Part shown: piece after piece, positions 7,709 through 16,320 of the stretch
Position numbering within the stretch: position 1 is the first letter of the stretch
Layout: every line of letters begins with the position of its first letter
From: Bradyrhizobium guangzhouense
Lineage (GTDB): Bacteria > Pseudomonadota > Alphaproteobacteria > Rhizobiales > Xanthobacteraceae
NCBI RefSeq assembly: GCF_004114955.1
Contig: NZ_CP030053.1
Coordinates: 4,588,001-4,652,000 of the forward strand
Reading direction: 5' to 3'
DNA: 64,000 bases
Program-made: the position numbers and the translations under genes
Notes under the pieces: model-generated
Database searches by the model: none
What the model was told of the DNA's origin: nothing
What the model saw: the letters and a program-made list of their open reading frames with translations, nothing else

Positions 7709-8752
7709 ATGACGAGCGACATCGCAGCCATTCTTGCGATCGACGGGATCGCCACCGGCGCAGTCTATGCGCTGGTGGCGATCGGGACCGTCCTCATCTT
7801 CACGGTGACGCGGGTCATCTTCATCCCCTTTGGCGACATCGCGGCCTTCACGGCGCTGACGCTGGCCGCCCTCGACGCCAAGCGCTTTCCGGGCACGGGC
7901 GCGCTGGTCGTCATCCTCGCGTGCCTGGCAACCCTGATCGAGATCATCTCGCTGCTACGGGCCCGCGAGCCCCGCTTGCTACCGCGCGCACTCTTCTTCT
8001 ATCTCGTGCTGCCGCTCGCCATGGTCGGCCTCGCCTGGCTGACGATGCGCGCCGATCCCCCTCTCGCCGTCAGACTCGTGCTGGCGTTGATGCTGATCAC
8101 GCCGATCGCCCCGCTGCTGGACCGGATCGTGTTCCGCCCCATCGCGGATGGAACGGTGCTGCTGTTGCTCACCGTGTCGGTCGCGCTGCATTTCGCGCTG
8201 GTCGGCCTCGGCCTCTTGTTCTTCGGCCCTGAAGGCGTCCGCACCGAGCCGCTGACCTCGTTCTCGACCGAATTCGCGGGCGTGCTGATCTCGGGTCAGA
8301 CCATGCTGATCGTGATCGCAGCGCTCGTCTTTTCCGGCCTGCTCTATCTCTTCTTCGACTTCACGCTCGTCGGCAAATCGCTGCGCGCCACCGCCGTGAA
8401 CCGAACCGGTTCGCGCCTGATGGGCATCCGCCCCGCCCGCGCCGGCACCATTGCTTATCTCCTGGGCTCGCTGATGGCCGGCGTCTCCGGCATCCTGATC
8501 GCACCCGTCAACACCGTGTTCTACGATTCCGGCTTCCTGATCGGGCTGAAGGCCTTTGTCGGCGCCATCGTCGGCGGCATGACCAGTTATCCTGGAGCCG
8601 CGATCGGCGCGGTCGGCGTCGGCATCCTCGAAAGCTTCGCGTCGTTCCAGAGCAGCGCGTTGAAGGATGTCATCGTGTTCTCGCTGCTGATCCCGATCCT
8701 GATCTGGCGATCGCTCGCCTCGCTGCATTCCGAGGAGGAGATCGAGGAATGA
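7709..8752 (+). CDS. livH: Branched-chain amino acid-type ABC permease LivH
   Basis: A 347-residue inner-membrane permease with many hydrophobic helices and the LivH-like start GIATGAVYALVAIG. The conserved cytoplasmic loop with an ATAVNRTGSRLMGI stretch (about 230-245) and the GAIVGGMTSYPGAAIGA segment near the C-terminus are typical. The protein is longer than the usual 290-300 residues because of an additional hydrophobic segment around residues 60-140. It partners with the LivM half of the downstream fusion; its stop overlaps that start as ATGA at 8749-8752, indicating translational coupling. GAGGGGA precedes the start by about 12 bases. Confidence 0.92.
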   Translation: MTSDIAAILAIDGIATGAVYALVAIGTVLIFTVTRVIFIPFGDIAAFTALTLAALDAKRFPGTGALVVILACLATLIEIISLLRAREPRLLPRALFFYLVLPLAMVGLAWLTMRADPPLAVRLVLALMLITPIAPLLDRIVFRPIADGTVLLLLTVSVALHFALVGLGLLFFGPEGVRTEPLTSFSTEFAGVLISGQTMLIVIAALVFSGLLYLFFDFTLVGKSLRATAVNRTGSRLMGIRPARAGTIAYLLGSLMAGVSGILIAPVNTVFYDSGFLIGLKAFVGAIVGGMTSYPGAAIGAVGVGILESFASFQSSALKDVIVFSLLIPILIWRSLASLHSEEEIEE

Positions 8753-10518
8753 CGCGCCTTCACGTTCAGCTCGCAGCAATGGCCGCGGTGGCGTGCATCG
8801 CGCTCGCGCCGCTCGTGCTCAGCCCGTTCAGCATCACGCTGATGAACTATATCGGCATCTATTCGCTGGTCGCGATCGGCCTGGCGCTGCTGACCGGCGT
8901 CGGCGGCATCGTGTCGTTTGGACAGGCCGCCTTCGTCGGCGTTGCGGCCTATGCCACCGCCTGGGTCTCGGCGCTGAACGGATACTCGCCGTGGCTCGGC
9001 CTCGTGTTCGGCGTGGCGCTGACCTGCTGTGTCGCCGCCATTCTCGGCGTCGTCACGTTGCGCCTGCAGGGCCATTTCCTGTCGCTGTCGACTGTCGCCT
9101 GGGGTCTCGCCATCGGCTTCCTGTTCGGAAATGTCGACGGGCTCGGCCGCTTCAACGGCATCTCGTCGATTCCGCCGATCAGCATCGGATCGTTCGCGCT
9201 CGTCTCCAGCGACCAGATCTATTTCCTGATCTGGGGCATTGTCGCCTTGGTCCTCTTCCTCGGCTACAATCTCCTTGACTCCCGGCTCGGCCGCGCCATG
9301 CGCGCGCTGCGCGGCGGCAACATCCTGGTCGAGAGCCTCGGCATCAACGCCTTCCGGATCAAGCTCGTCACCTTCGTGATCGCCGCGTTCCTCGCCTCGC
9401 TCTCCGGCTGGCTCTATGCCCATATGAGCCGATTCATCAGCCCGGGGCCGTTCGATGCCGGCATGGGCATCGAATATCTGATGATGTCGATGGTGGGCGG
9501 CGCCGGCAGCCTGCTCGGCGGCGTCGTGGGCGCGGCCATCGTCACGCTGCTGAAGAACAGCGTGCAGGACTATCTGCCGCTGATCGCCAAGGGCGCCTCC
9601 GGCCAGCTCGAGATCGTCGCGTTCTCCGCGCTGTTCATCCTGTTCCTGCAATGGGCGCGCCAAGGCATCGTGCCATCAGTCGCGCGCTATCTGCCTAAGA
9701 TCCAGCGCGGGCGGCCGCCCGTCGCGCCGCCCCTGCCCCGCCGCGCACAACCGGCACCGGGCGAGCTGCTGCTGAAGGTCGACGGCGCCGAGCGCCGGTT
9801 CGGCGGCCTCGTCGCCGTGAACAAGGTCAGCTTCGACGTCCGCTCCGGCGAGATCCTCGCCGTCATCGGACCGAACGGCGCCGGCAAGAGCACGATGTTC
9901 AACTGCCTCACCGGCGCGCTCCGGGTCAACAAGGGCGAGATCGTCTTTGCCGGGCGCCCGATCACGCGCGATCCGCAATCGCGCATCGCCAGGGGTGGAA
10001 TCGCCAGAACCTTCCAGCACGTCAAACTGCGGCCGCGCATGAGCCTCCTGGAGAATGTCATGCTCGGGACCTATGCGCGCACCAGCACGGGCCTGTTCGC
10101 CGGCGCCTTCCGCCTCAACCGGCGCGAGGAGGCCAGCGCAAGGCACGAGGCCTTGATGCAGCTCGAACGTGTCGGGCTCGGCGACAAGCCGTTCGAGCTC
10201 GCCGGCAATCTTCCGCTCGGCAACCAGCGCATCCTGGAGATCGCGCGCGCGCTCGCCGCCGACCCGGCGCTGCTGGTGCTGGACGAGCCCGCGGCCGGCC
10301 TGCGCCGCCAGGAGAAGCTGCGGCTTGCGGAGCTGCTGCGGTCACTGCGATCGGACCATCTCACCATCCTGATCGTCGAGCACGACATGGAGTTCGTGAT
10401 GTCGCTGGTCGACCGCATCGTGGTGCTCGATTTCGGCTCGAAACTCTGCGAGGGCGCGCCGGCCGCGATCCGCAGCGACGAGCGCGTGCAAGAGGCCTAT
10501 CTCGGAGGCGTCGCGTGA
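8749..10518 (+). CDS. LivM permease fused to LivG ATPase
   Basis: One 589-residue polypeptide carries a LivM-type permease (about 1-310) and a LivG-type ATPase (about 338-589), joined by a Pro/Arg-rich linker. The permease half has [24 protein letters not shown] helices and [13 protein letters not shown]. The ATPase half shows Walker [10 protein letters not shown] at 374-382, a signature region reading LPLGNQR instead of LSGGQ, Walker [12 protein letters not shown] and the H-loop IVEHDMEFV. Most genomes encode these as separate genes, although LivM-LivG fusions are known. It would ensure equal stoichiometry of the subunits that power uptake for the binding proteins at 6517 and perhaps 210-1367. 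It overlaps its neighbours by four bases on both sides. Confidence 0.93.
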   Translation: MTRLHVQLAAMAAVACIALAPLVLSPFSITLMNYIGIYSLVAIGLALLTGVGGIVSFGQAAFVGVAAYATAWVSALNGYSPWLGLVFGVALTCCVAAILGVVTLRLQGHFLSLSTVAWGLAIGFLFGNVDGLGRFNGISSIPPISIGSFALVSSDQIYFLIWGIVALVLFLGYNLLDSRLGRAMRALRGGNILVESLGINAFRIKLVTFVIAAFLASLSGWLYAHMSRFISPGPFDAGMGIEYLMMSMVGGAGSLLGGVVGAAIVTLLKNSVQDYLPLIAKGASGQLEIVAFSALFILFLQWARQGIVPSVARYLPKIQRGRPPVAPPLPRRAQPAPGELLLKVDGAERRFGGLVAVNKVSFDVRSGEILAVIGPNGAGKSTMFNCLTGALRVNKGEIVFAGRPITRDPQSRIARGGIARTFQHVKLRPRMSLLENVMLGTYARTSTGLFAGAFRLNRREEASARHEALMQLERVGLGDKPFELAGNLPLGNQRILEIARALAADPALLVLDEPAAGLRRQEKLRLAELLRSLRSDHLTILIVEHDMEFVMSLVDRIVVLDFGSKLCEGAPAAIRSDERVQEAYLGGVA

Positions 10519-11228
10519 GCGAGATGTTTTCGATGCGAGGTGTGACCGTCTGCTACGACAATGTCGAAGCGGTCCGCAACGTCACGCTGTCGGTCGAGGA
10601 AGGACAGATCGTCACCGTGATCGGCCCGAACGGCGCCGGCAAGACCACGCTGCTGATGGCCGCGATCGGCCTGCTCGCTGCGCGCGGCCGCCTCGTGTTT
10701 CAGGGCAACGACATCGGCAGGATGTCGGTCGAGGACCGCGTCGAGCGCCGGCTGTGCCTGGTGCCGGAAAAGCGCGAGCTGTTCTCCGACATGTCGGTCG
10801 CCGACAATCTGCTGCTCGGCTCCTACAGCCTGCGCGATCGTTCCGGCGTGCAGAAGACGCTCGACGAGGTCTACGATCGCTTCCCCCGCCTGAAGGAGCG
10901 GCAGCGCCAGGCGGCAGGCACCCTCTCCGGCGGCGAACGCCAGATGCTCGCGCTCGGCCGCGCGCTGATGGCCAAGCCGAAACTGCTGATGCTGGACGAA
11001 CCCAGCCTCGGCCTCGCACCGCTGATCGTGCGCGAGATCTTCCGCACCATCGCCTCGCTGCGCGACCTCGGTGTCTCCATCCTGCTGGTCGAGCAGAACG
11101 CCCGCGCCGCGCTGGAGACGGCCGACTACGGCTATGTGCTCGAGACCGGCGAGATCGTGCAGGCCGGCCCCGCCAAGGATCTGATCCACGATAACAGGCT
11201 GATCACGGCCTATCTCGGCGGACACTGA
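10515..11228 (+). CDS. livF: Branched-chain amino acid-type ABC ATPase LivF
   Basis: A 237-residue cytoplasmic ATPase with Walker A GPNGAGKTT (about 39-47), signature LSGGERQMLALGRAL, Walker B LLMLDEPSLGL and H-loop LVEQNA. It pairs with the LivG half of the preceding fusion as the second nucleotide-binding subunit. Its GTG/ATG region overlaps the LivM-LivG stop (GTGA at 10515-10518), so it is the last gene of the translationally coupled operon. About 100 bases after its stop a 63-bp dispersed repeat begins, marking the end of this module. Confidence 0.94.
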   Translation: MSEMFSMRGVTVCYDNVEAVRNVTLSVEEGQIVTVIGPNGAGKTTLLMAAIGLLAARGRLVFQGNDIGRMSVEDRVERRLCLVPEKRELFSDMSVADNLLLGSYSLRDRSGVQKTLDEVYDRFPRLKERQRQAAGTLSGGERQMLALGRALMAKPKLLMLDEPSLGLAPLIVREIFRTIASLRDLGVSILLVEQNARAALETADYGYVLETGEIVQAGPAKDLIHDNRLITAYLGGH

Positions 11229-11332
11229 ACCCAGTTGGATCAGGCCCGGCGAGCCACTGCGACAAAACGTCGAAAACAACCCCATGCACAGTAGCCGGCG
11301 ACAGCGTCATCAACGGCTTAGTCGCGGACTTA

Positions 11333-11395
11333 CGGATTTTACGAAATCCTCTTGCTCCGTCGGGCAAAACAGTGGCATGATGTCATCATCGCCGC
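11333..11395 (+). repeat. 63-bp direct repeat, left copy
   Basis: This copy matches 13746-13808 in the same orientation at 59 of 63 positions by eye; the shared core is CTTGCTCCGTCGGGCAAAAC followed by AGTGGCATGATG. The two copies bracket the DHFR-like/HxlR/NmrA module. The unit lies outside any supported gene. Confidence 0.85.
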
Positions 11396-11454
11396 CTGCT
11401 TCATGCAGCGATCGCTCGTGCCCTCATCCCGCAGCGTCAGGGTGTCGTGTTCGC

Positions 11455-12048
11455 TCAGCGAGCCGGTCGCGGCTGATAGCGGTTAACGACCATGCCACAG
11501 GGATAGGCCTTGGATTGGAGAAGCATCAGTTGCTTTGTACGATTGCGTTCGAAAATCGACGCTCCATGGCCTAAAATGACAGGATTGATGAACAGCTGAA
11601 GCTCCTCCACCAGGTCCATCGCGAGGAGCGAAGACGCCAGACCGATCCCTCCGAAGGCGATGATGCTGCGTTCCGGCCGGTTCTTCAGTTTCCGCACTTC
11701 GTCTTCAAGAGGGCCCCCAGCGATCACAGTGCGGTCCCAACGGGATCGTGTAAGACGTTGGGTCAGGACGACCTTCGGGACGTCAACCACACGCTGAGCG
11801 AACGCATAGAACTTGTCGGCGGGATAGCGCTTCGCTGCGGCGCCCCAGTGATCGAGATATCCCCCTTCGATCATCTTCCGGCTGAGCAGAATGCAATCGA
11901 TCGAGGCGAAAATGGAATTGAAGTCCCCTTTCAGGTCATCGTCCCAATTGCAACGCTCGCCCCATCCCCAGAGCTGCCAATCGACAGGCTTGTCGACGGC
12001 GAAATAGCCATCCGTCGACATCTGCATCTGCAATACCAACTTGCGCAT
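11455..12048 (-). CDS. Dihydrofolate-reductase-family protein (RibD C-terminal/YyaP-like)
   Basis: A 197-residue small protein with the DHFR-like fold used by RibD C-terminal domains. It starts MRKLVLQMQMSTDGYF, has a Trp-rich WQLWGWGE, a central ILLSRKMIEGGY, a FGGIGLASSLLAMDLVEEL helix and a C-terminal PVILGHG, all typical of the YyaP/YwjB-like group that NAD(P)H-dependent reductases of unknown substrate belong to. The ATG at 12048 was chosen over 12054 because GGAG lies seven bases upstream of it. It is cotranscribed in direction with the HxlR gene 19 bases upstream. It probably belongs to an HxlR-controlled stress or xenobiotic response; substrate unknown. Confidence 0.8.
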   Translation of the reverse strand: MRKLVLQMQMSTDGYFAVDKPVDWQLWGWGERCNWDDDLKGDFNSIFASIDCILLSRKMIEGGYLDHWGAAAKRYPADKFYAFAQRVVDVPKVVLTQRLTRSRWDRTVIAGGPLEDEVRKLKNRPERSIIAFGGIGLASSLLAMDLVEELQLFINPVILGHGASIFERNRTKQLMLLQSKAYPCGMVVNRYQPRPAR

Positions 12049-12067
12049 CAACATGCTCCGGCCGCTT

Positions 12068-12508
12068 CTATGGGTGAGCCAAATGTGTCCGGCGGAGCTC
12101 GGCCATCGTCTTCCGCCAAAGTCGTGGGCCGCCTCTTTCGAGTTCCGCCGCTGCCGCCGCACTCTCCTTGGTGACAGGGCGATAGGCTCTCCCCCAAATG
12201 CCGATCTGTGCGATGACCGGAAACAAATCGATTCCCTTTTCGGTCAGGCTGTAGATTGCCTTTTGCCTGTGCGTCGGATCGTCGGACCTGGTGATAACCC
12301 CTGCTTCGAGCAGGCTGTCGAGCCGGTCGGCAAGGATGCGTGACGAGATCTTCTCGTCGGATTTCAGGAACTCGCGAAAATGCCGCTTCCCGGCGAACAT
12401 TAGATCGCGAACCACCAGCAAGCTCCATCGATCCCCGAAAACCTCGAGGGCAAGGCTGATTGGGCAATTCGATCGCATTTCCTCGCGCATAGCGTCAGAC
12501 GCTCTCAT
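12068..12508 (-). CDS. HxlR-family winged-helix transcriptional regulator
   Basis: A 146-residue regulator. The family hallmark NCPISLALEVFGDRWSLL is at about 14-31, followed by the winged-helix pattern HFREFLKSDEKISSRILADRL and RQKAIYSLTEKG. HxlR proteins sense electrophiles or aldehydes, often through a cysteine near the N-terminus; Cys15 occupies that position. The start at 12508 has no strong ribosome binding site, and an alternative ATG lies seven codons in. The gene is divergent from the NmrA gene across a 91-bp gap, so it probably controls that gene and itself; the DHFR-like gene lies downstream in the same direction. Confidence 0.9.
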   Translation of the reverse strand: MRASDAMREEMRSNCPISLALEVFGDRWSLLVVRDLMFAGKRHFREFLKSDEKISSRILADRLDSLLEAGVITRSDDPTHRQKAIYSLTEKGIDLFPVIAQIGIWGRAYRPVTKESAAAAAELERGGPRLWRKTMAELRRTHLAHP

Positions 12509-12599
12509 TATGAAACTGCTTGCATAATGACATCAGTTCATGCACGATGCAACTGCTCTCTTAACGAGAGCATCAATCAGCTTTGTGCGGGAGCGGCCG

Positions 12600-13463
12600 A
12601 TGTCGAATGCGCAGCGTAGAACTTTCGTGATCACCGGAGCGACGGGATCTGTGGGACGAGCCGCTTCAGCCCGACTTGAAGCGATGGGACATAAAGTGCG
12701 GCCGGTTGCGCGGCGGTCGGGCGTCTCGTTTGACGATCCCGGAGCGCTCGACAGGGCCTTCGAGGGCGTCGATGGTGCCTACATCATGATTCCGTTCGAC
12801 TATGCGGCGCAGGATCTTCACGGGCGCGAGGAGGAAATCGCCGAGAAGCTCGTTTCAGTCTTGTCAAAGCGGAGGCCGAGGCGGGTCGTGCTCCTGAGTG
12901 GATTGGTGGCGCATCATGGCGGCGGCACCACAGGCAGCGCGAGAGGAGCCGCGCTGATGGAACTCCGGCTGAATGAATTGCTCATCCCCGAGCTGGTCCA
13001 CTTGCGGGCGGGCTTCTTCATGGAAAACCTCCTTCAGGGGATCGAGCAGATGATTGCGACGGGCGTTTTCGCCTCGCCGTTCAGCCCGCACCGCGCAATG
13101 CCGATGGTTGCCGCAGCCGATGTAGGCGGGCGCGTGGCGGAATTGCTCACGGAAGAACCTTTCCGTGGCCCGCAAGTCCAGGAACTGCATGGCGGCGGTG
13201 ATTATCGGATGAACGAAGCCGCGGCGATGCTGGGCAGGGCAACGGGAAAGCCGAATGTGAACTATCTTCAATTGGACTACGGCGAGGCGCGCGAGGCGAT
13301 GATCAAAGCGGGACTGTCGGAAAGCTTTGCCAACGCAGTCATACAGACTGCCCGTAGTTTCAACGAAGGGGAGCAATGGGCGTTAGAGGCGCGATCACCG
13401 CGCAACACCACTGTGACGACTTTGGAAAGGTTCGCCGCCACCCTAACGCTGCCTAAGCCCTAA
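12600..13463 (+). CDS. NmrA-family NAD(P)-binding protein
   Basis: A 287-residue atypical SDR. The N-terminal TFVITGATGSVGRAASARLE carries the GxxGxxG dinucleotide motif (about residues 10-16), and later segments (VVLLSGLVAHHGGG, LRAGFFMENLL, AAADVGGRVAELL) match the NmrA/YtfG-like quinone reductase or sensor group. The ATG at 12600 was chosen because GGGAG sits six bases upstream; the frame is open to 12540. The divergent HxlR gene suggests induction by electrophile or quinone stress, a common HxlR-QOR-type arrangement. The catalytic activity and substrate cannot be told from sequence. Confidence 0.88.
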   Translation: MSNAQRRTFVITGATGSVGRAASARLEAMGHKVRPVARRSGVSFDDPGALDRAFEGVDGAYIMIPFDYAAQDLHGREEEIAEKLVSVLSKRRPRRVVLLSGLVAHHGGGTTGSARGAALMELRLNELLIPELVHLRAGFFMENLLQGIEQMIATGVFASPFSPHRAMPMVAAADVGGRVAELLTEEPFRGPQVQELHGGGDYRMNEAAAMLGRATGKPNVNYLQLDYGEAREAMIKAGLSESFANAVIQTARSFNEGEQWALEARSPRNTTVTTLERFAATLTLPKP

Positions 13464-13627
13464 TTCCGAAGACCTCGCATACACCGAAGGCCCCTAGAGC
13501 CCATCGGCAATATCCCGCCGGCTGACGCCGAACAGGCGACTCCGCGACGCTGACACCCCGGCCACGGCGGCATAACTCAAGCCGAATGATCTCGCCGATC
13601 CCGGAGCGGTTCGTATCCATTCGTCCG

Positions 13628-13643
13628 GGGCGAGCGCTCGCCC
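13628..13643. repeat. Perfect 16-bp palindrome
   Basis: GGGCGAGCGCTCGCCC equals its reverse complement. It has no T-run, so it is not a typical terminator; it lies between the NmrA gene and the right direct repeat. Confidence 0.6.
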
Positions 13644-13745
13644 GCTCGTCGCGAGGGCCTAGCTGTTCCGCGACAACCCGTTCTCATGGTCAGCTTTTTC
13701 GAGTGCATGAAGAGCCGATCTTCCCTCCAGCAGCCGGGCTTCTTG

Positions 13746-13808
13746 CGGATTTTACGAAACTCGCTTGCTCCGTCGGGCAAAACAGTGGCATGATGCCATC
13801 ATCGCCGC
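13746..13808 (+). repeat. 63-bp direct repeat, right copy
   Basis: Same orientation as 11333-11395, with four mismatches. It closes the bracket around the DHFR-like/HxlR/NmrA module and lies about 110 bases upstream of the LysR start. Confidence 0.85.
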
Positions 13809-13921
13809 TCGTGGGATGGCCAACAGCCCCGGCTGCCAACCAGAGCGCCAGCTTGCGGAGAGCCTCTTCCTGGTGCGATGGAGACGTTGAAAGCAGGGAA
13901 GCGTTCGGGGTACGGGCAGCG

Positions 13922-14842
13922 ATGGACTTTCGACAGCTTGAATATTTCCTGCGTGTCGCGCAGCGCAAGAACATATCGCTTGCCGCGGCTGACCTGAACA
14001 TTGCCCAGCCGACCCTGACCAAGAGCATCAGGCTGCTCGAGGAGCAACTGGGCGTCAAATTGTTCGAGCGTCTGCCGCGTGGCGTCGCGCTGACATCGTT
14101 CGGGACCACGCTGCTGCGCCACGCCGAGGCCGTGCACGTCCAGATGAAGGATGCAGGTCACGAGATTGCCGCGCAGCGCTCCGGCGCCGTCGGCACGGTC
14201 GTGATCGGAGCGGGTCCGACATGGCTGCGCCGTTATCTTCCGGCGGCTCTGGCGCGCACGTTCTCGGCGCATCCGCTGGTGCGCGTCCGCATCGAGGCCG
14301 GTTTCGATGAAAAGCTGCTTCGCGCGCTGAGGCAAGGCGAGCTCGATTTCGTCGTCGCCGAGATTCCCTCGCCCGAGGACCGGCGGGAATTCGAGGCCCT
14401 GACGCTCACGTCGGACCGGCTCGGCGTCTGTTGCCGGCGCGGCCATCCGTTGACCCGGCGCCGACGGGTCAACATGCGCGACCTGCTGCAATATCCCTGG
14501 ATCAAGCCGCCACATGCGACGCGGGCGCATCGCCGGCTCGATGCGCTGTTCGTCGCAAACGATCTGCCGCCGCCCTCGAGCGTGCTCGAAAGCGGATCGG
14601 TGGCGCTTCAGCTCAACGTGCTTCGGCACTCCGACGCGCTCGCCACCACCGTGTCGAAGACGTTGCAGACGCCTGAGGGCGATGGCCTCGTCATGCTCAA
14701 TGTTCCCGAGCTTGCGCTGACGCGCGATGCCGGCATCATCACGCGCAAGGACGGCTGGGTCTCGCCGGCGGCCGCGGGGATCATCGATGCGCTCAAGACC
14801 GTCTGTGCCGCGGAGACAGCGGGCCGCAAAGGCAAACCATAG
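13922..14842 (+). CDS. LysR-family transcriptional regulator
   Basis: A 306-residue regulator starting MDFRQLEYFLRVAQ, with the LysR winged-helix (AAADLNIAQPTLTKSIRLLE at about 20-39, GVKLFER following) and a periplasmic-binding-like effector domain from about 90. The ATG at 13922 is where the family N-terminus begins; the open frame upstream is extension. Unlike most LysR genes it is not divergent from its likely target but lies 111 bases upstream of, and in the same direction as, the sugar-importer/sulfatase operon. It may activate that operon. The effector could be the imported sugar or its sulfate ester; this is inference. Confidence 0.9.
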   Translation: MDFRQLEYFLRVAQRKNISLAAADLNIAQPTLTKSIRLLEEQLGVKLFERLPRGVALTSFGTTLLRHAEAVHVQMKDAGHEIAAQRSGAVGTVVIGAGPTWLRRYLPAALARTFSAHPLVRVRIEAGFDEKLLRALRQGELDFVVAEIPSPEDRREFEALTLTSDRLGVCCRRGHPLTRRRRVNMRDLLQYPWIKPPHATRAHRRLDALFVANDLPPPSSVLESGSVALQLNVLRHSDALATTVSKTLQTPEGDGLVMLNVPELALTRDAGIITRKDGWVSPAAAGIIDALKTVCAAETAGRKGKP

Positions 14843-14953
14843 CTTTTGTCTATACCTGCGACACAATTATCTCTTTGTAAGAATACCTGAATCCTGTTTT
14901 GCTTGGCGTCCGAGAGAGCCGGAATCGGCCGAAACGCGGGCGGGAGGATTGAT

Positions 14954-16312
14954 ATGCCGGGACAGAGCGGGAAGCGTGGCCTGACGCGCCGTCAGGTCGT
15001 GGGTGCAGGGGGTGCGGTCGCGCTGGGGCTCGCTGCGCCGTGGCGCTACGCGGCGGCGGCCAAGGTCGCGCCGATGACCATCGTGATCAACCAGTCGCCC
15101 TGGTTCGACAGCTTCCGCAAGACGGTCGAGCTCTACGAGAAGGAAACCGGCAACCAGGTCGAGCTCGACGTCAATCCCTTCGCGGGATCGCTGGAGAAGC
15201 AGCGCAACTCGGTGCGTGCCGCCAACGGCCAGTACGACCTGCTGATCATGAACTCCGGATGGGTCGCCGAGATGTATTTCGGCGGCTTCGTCGAGCCGAT
15301 CGCGGCGATCGATCCGTCCTTCAAGCTCGACCCTGATGTCTACACGCTCGACAACACCGTCTATTTCGATGCCGACAAGAAGACGATGGCGGCCTCCGGC
15401 AAGCTGATGTCGGTGCCGATCTCGCCGCTGATCCCCCTGCTCTATTATCGCGGCGATCTCTACAAGGACGCGGGCCTGAAGGCGCCCGAGACGTTTGCCG
15501 AGCTCGAAGCCAACGCAAAGAAGCTGCACAAGCCGCCGAGCCGCTACGGCATCGTCCAGCGCGGCGCCCGCGGGCCGGCGACCGTCAGCTACGATTTCTA
15601 TCCCTATCTCTACGGCTTCGGCGGCGGCATCTTCAAGAACCAGGCCGCCGGCGACTACACGGTCACCCTCAACAACGAGGCCGGCCGCACCGCGCTCGAC
15701 TATTATTTGCGAATCGCCAAGGAAGCCGGCCATCCACAGACGGCCTCGCTGGAGCAGGCCGAAGTGATCCAGAACATGCTGACCGGCAAGGCGGCGCACA
15801 TCATGGTGGTGGTGTCGGCATGGTCGCAGATGGACGACCCTGATAAATCCGCCGTGGTCGACAAGGTGGAGTTCGCGGTCACGCCGCATGCGGACGGCTT
15901 CTCGACCGGTCCGGGCCTTGGCCATTGGCTGGGCGGCATCGCACGCAACGTGCCTGACGATCGCAAGCGCAGCGCGCTGGAATTCCTGCGCTGGTTCCAG
16001 ACTAAGGAAGCCCAGCTCGCCTACACCAAGGTCGGCGGCATCCCCGTCAGCGCGGCAAGCTATCGCGACCCGATCGCGCAGGAGCGCCGTTACCGCTGGA
16101 TGAAGCCGCTCGGCGAAGCCTTGCCGCACGCGGTCAACATCTATCAGTTCCCGGAAGCGAGCGAGGTGATCTCGATCCTCGAACTCGGCCTCAACCAGGC
16201 CGTCGCCGGCAATACAACGTCGGTCCAGGCCCTCAACAGCATGGCCGAGCAGATCTTTGGCGTGATGTCGAAGCACGGCTACAATACCGGCAAACTGCCC
16301 GCACTGCCCTGA
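14954..16312 (+). CDS. Sugar-type ABC substrate-binding protein with Tat signal
   Basis: A 452-residue extracellular solute-binding protein of the family-1 sugar type. GGGAGG lies six bases upstream of the ATG at 14954. The N-terminus has a twin-arginine motif (LTRRQVVGAGG, about 10-20) followed by a hydrophobic stretch and AAAA, indicating Tat export of a folded protein. The body begins MTIVINQSPWFDSFRKTVE and shows the ABC sugar-binder pattern of ELYEKETGNQV and a conserved region YRGDLYKDAGLKAPETF. It opens an operon with two permeases (next), a sulfatase and a DUF4432 protein. The ligand may be a sulfated sugar or a related ester, inferred from the sulfatase. Confidence 0.9.
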   Translation: MPGQSGKRGLTRRQVVGAGGAVALGLAAPWRYAAAAKVAPMTIVINQSPWFDSFRKTVELYEKETGNQVELDVNPFAGSLEKQRNSVRAANGQYDLLIMNSGWVAEMYFGGFVEPIAAIDPSFKLDPDVYTLDNTVYFDADKKTMAASGKLMSVPISPLIPLLYYRGDLYKDAGLKAPETFAELEANAKKLHKPPSRYGIVQRGARGPATVSYDFYPYLYGFGGGIFKNQAAGDYTVTLNNEAGRTALDYYLRIAKEAGHPQTASLEQAEVIQNMLTGKAAHIMVVVSAWSQMDDPDKSAVVDKVEFAVTPHADGFSTGPGLGHWLGGIARNVPDDRKRSALEFLRWFQTKEAQLAYTKVGGIPVSAASYRDPIAQERRYRWMKPLGEALPHAVNIYQFPEASEVISILELGLNQAVAGNTTSVQALNSMAEQIFGVMSKHGYNTGKLPALP

Positions 16313-16320
16313 GGCTCAAG

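Larger units (their letters stand above)
13464..13921. other. Noncoding stretch before the LysR gene
   Basis: No gene is supported in these 458 bases. They contain a perfect 16-base palindrome (GGGCGAGCGCTCGCCC, 13628-13643), the right copy of the 63-bp repeat (13746-13808), and the leader of the LysR gene. The open frame that runs through the region is an extension upstream of the LysR start. Confidence 0.6.
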
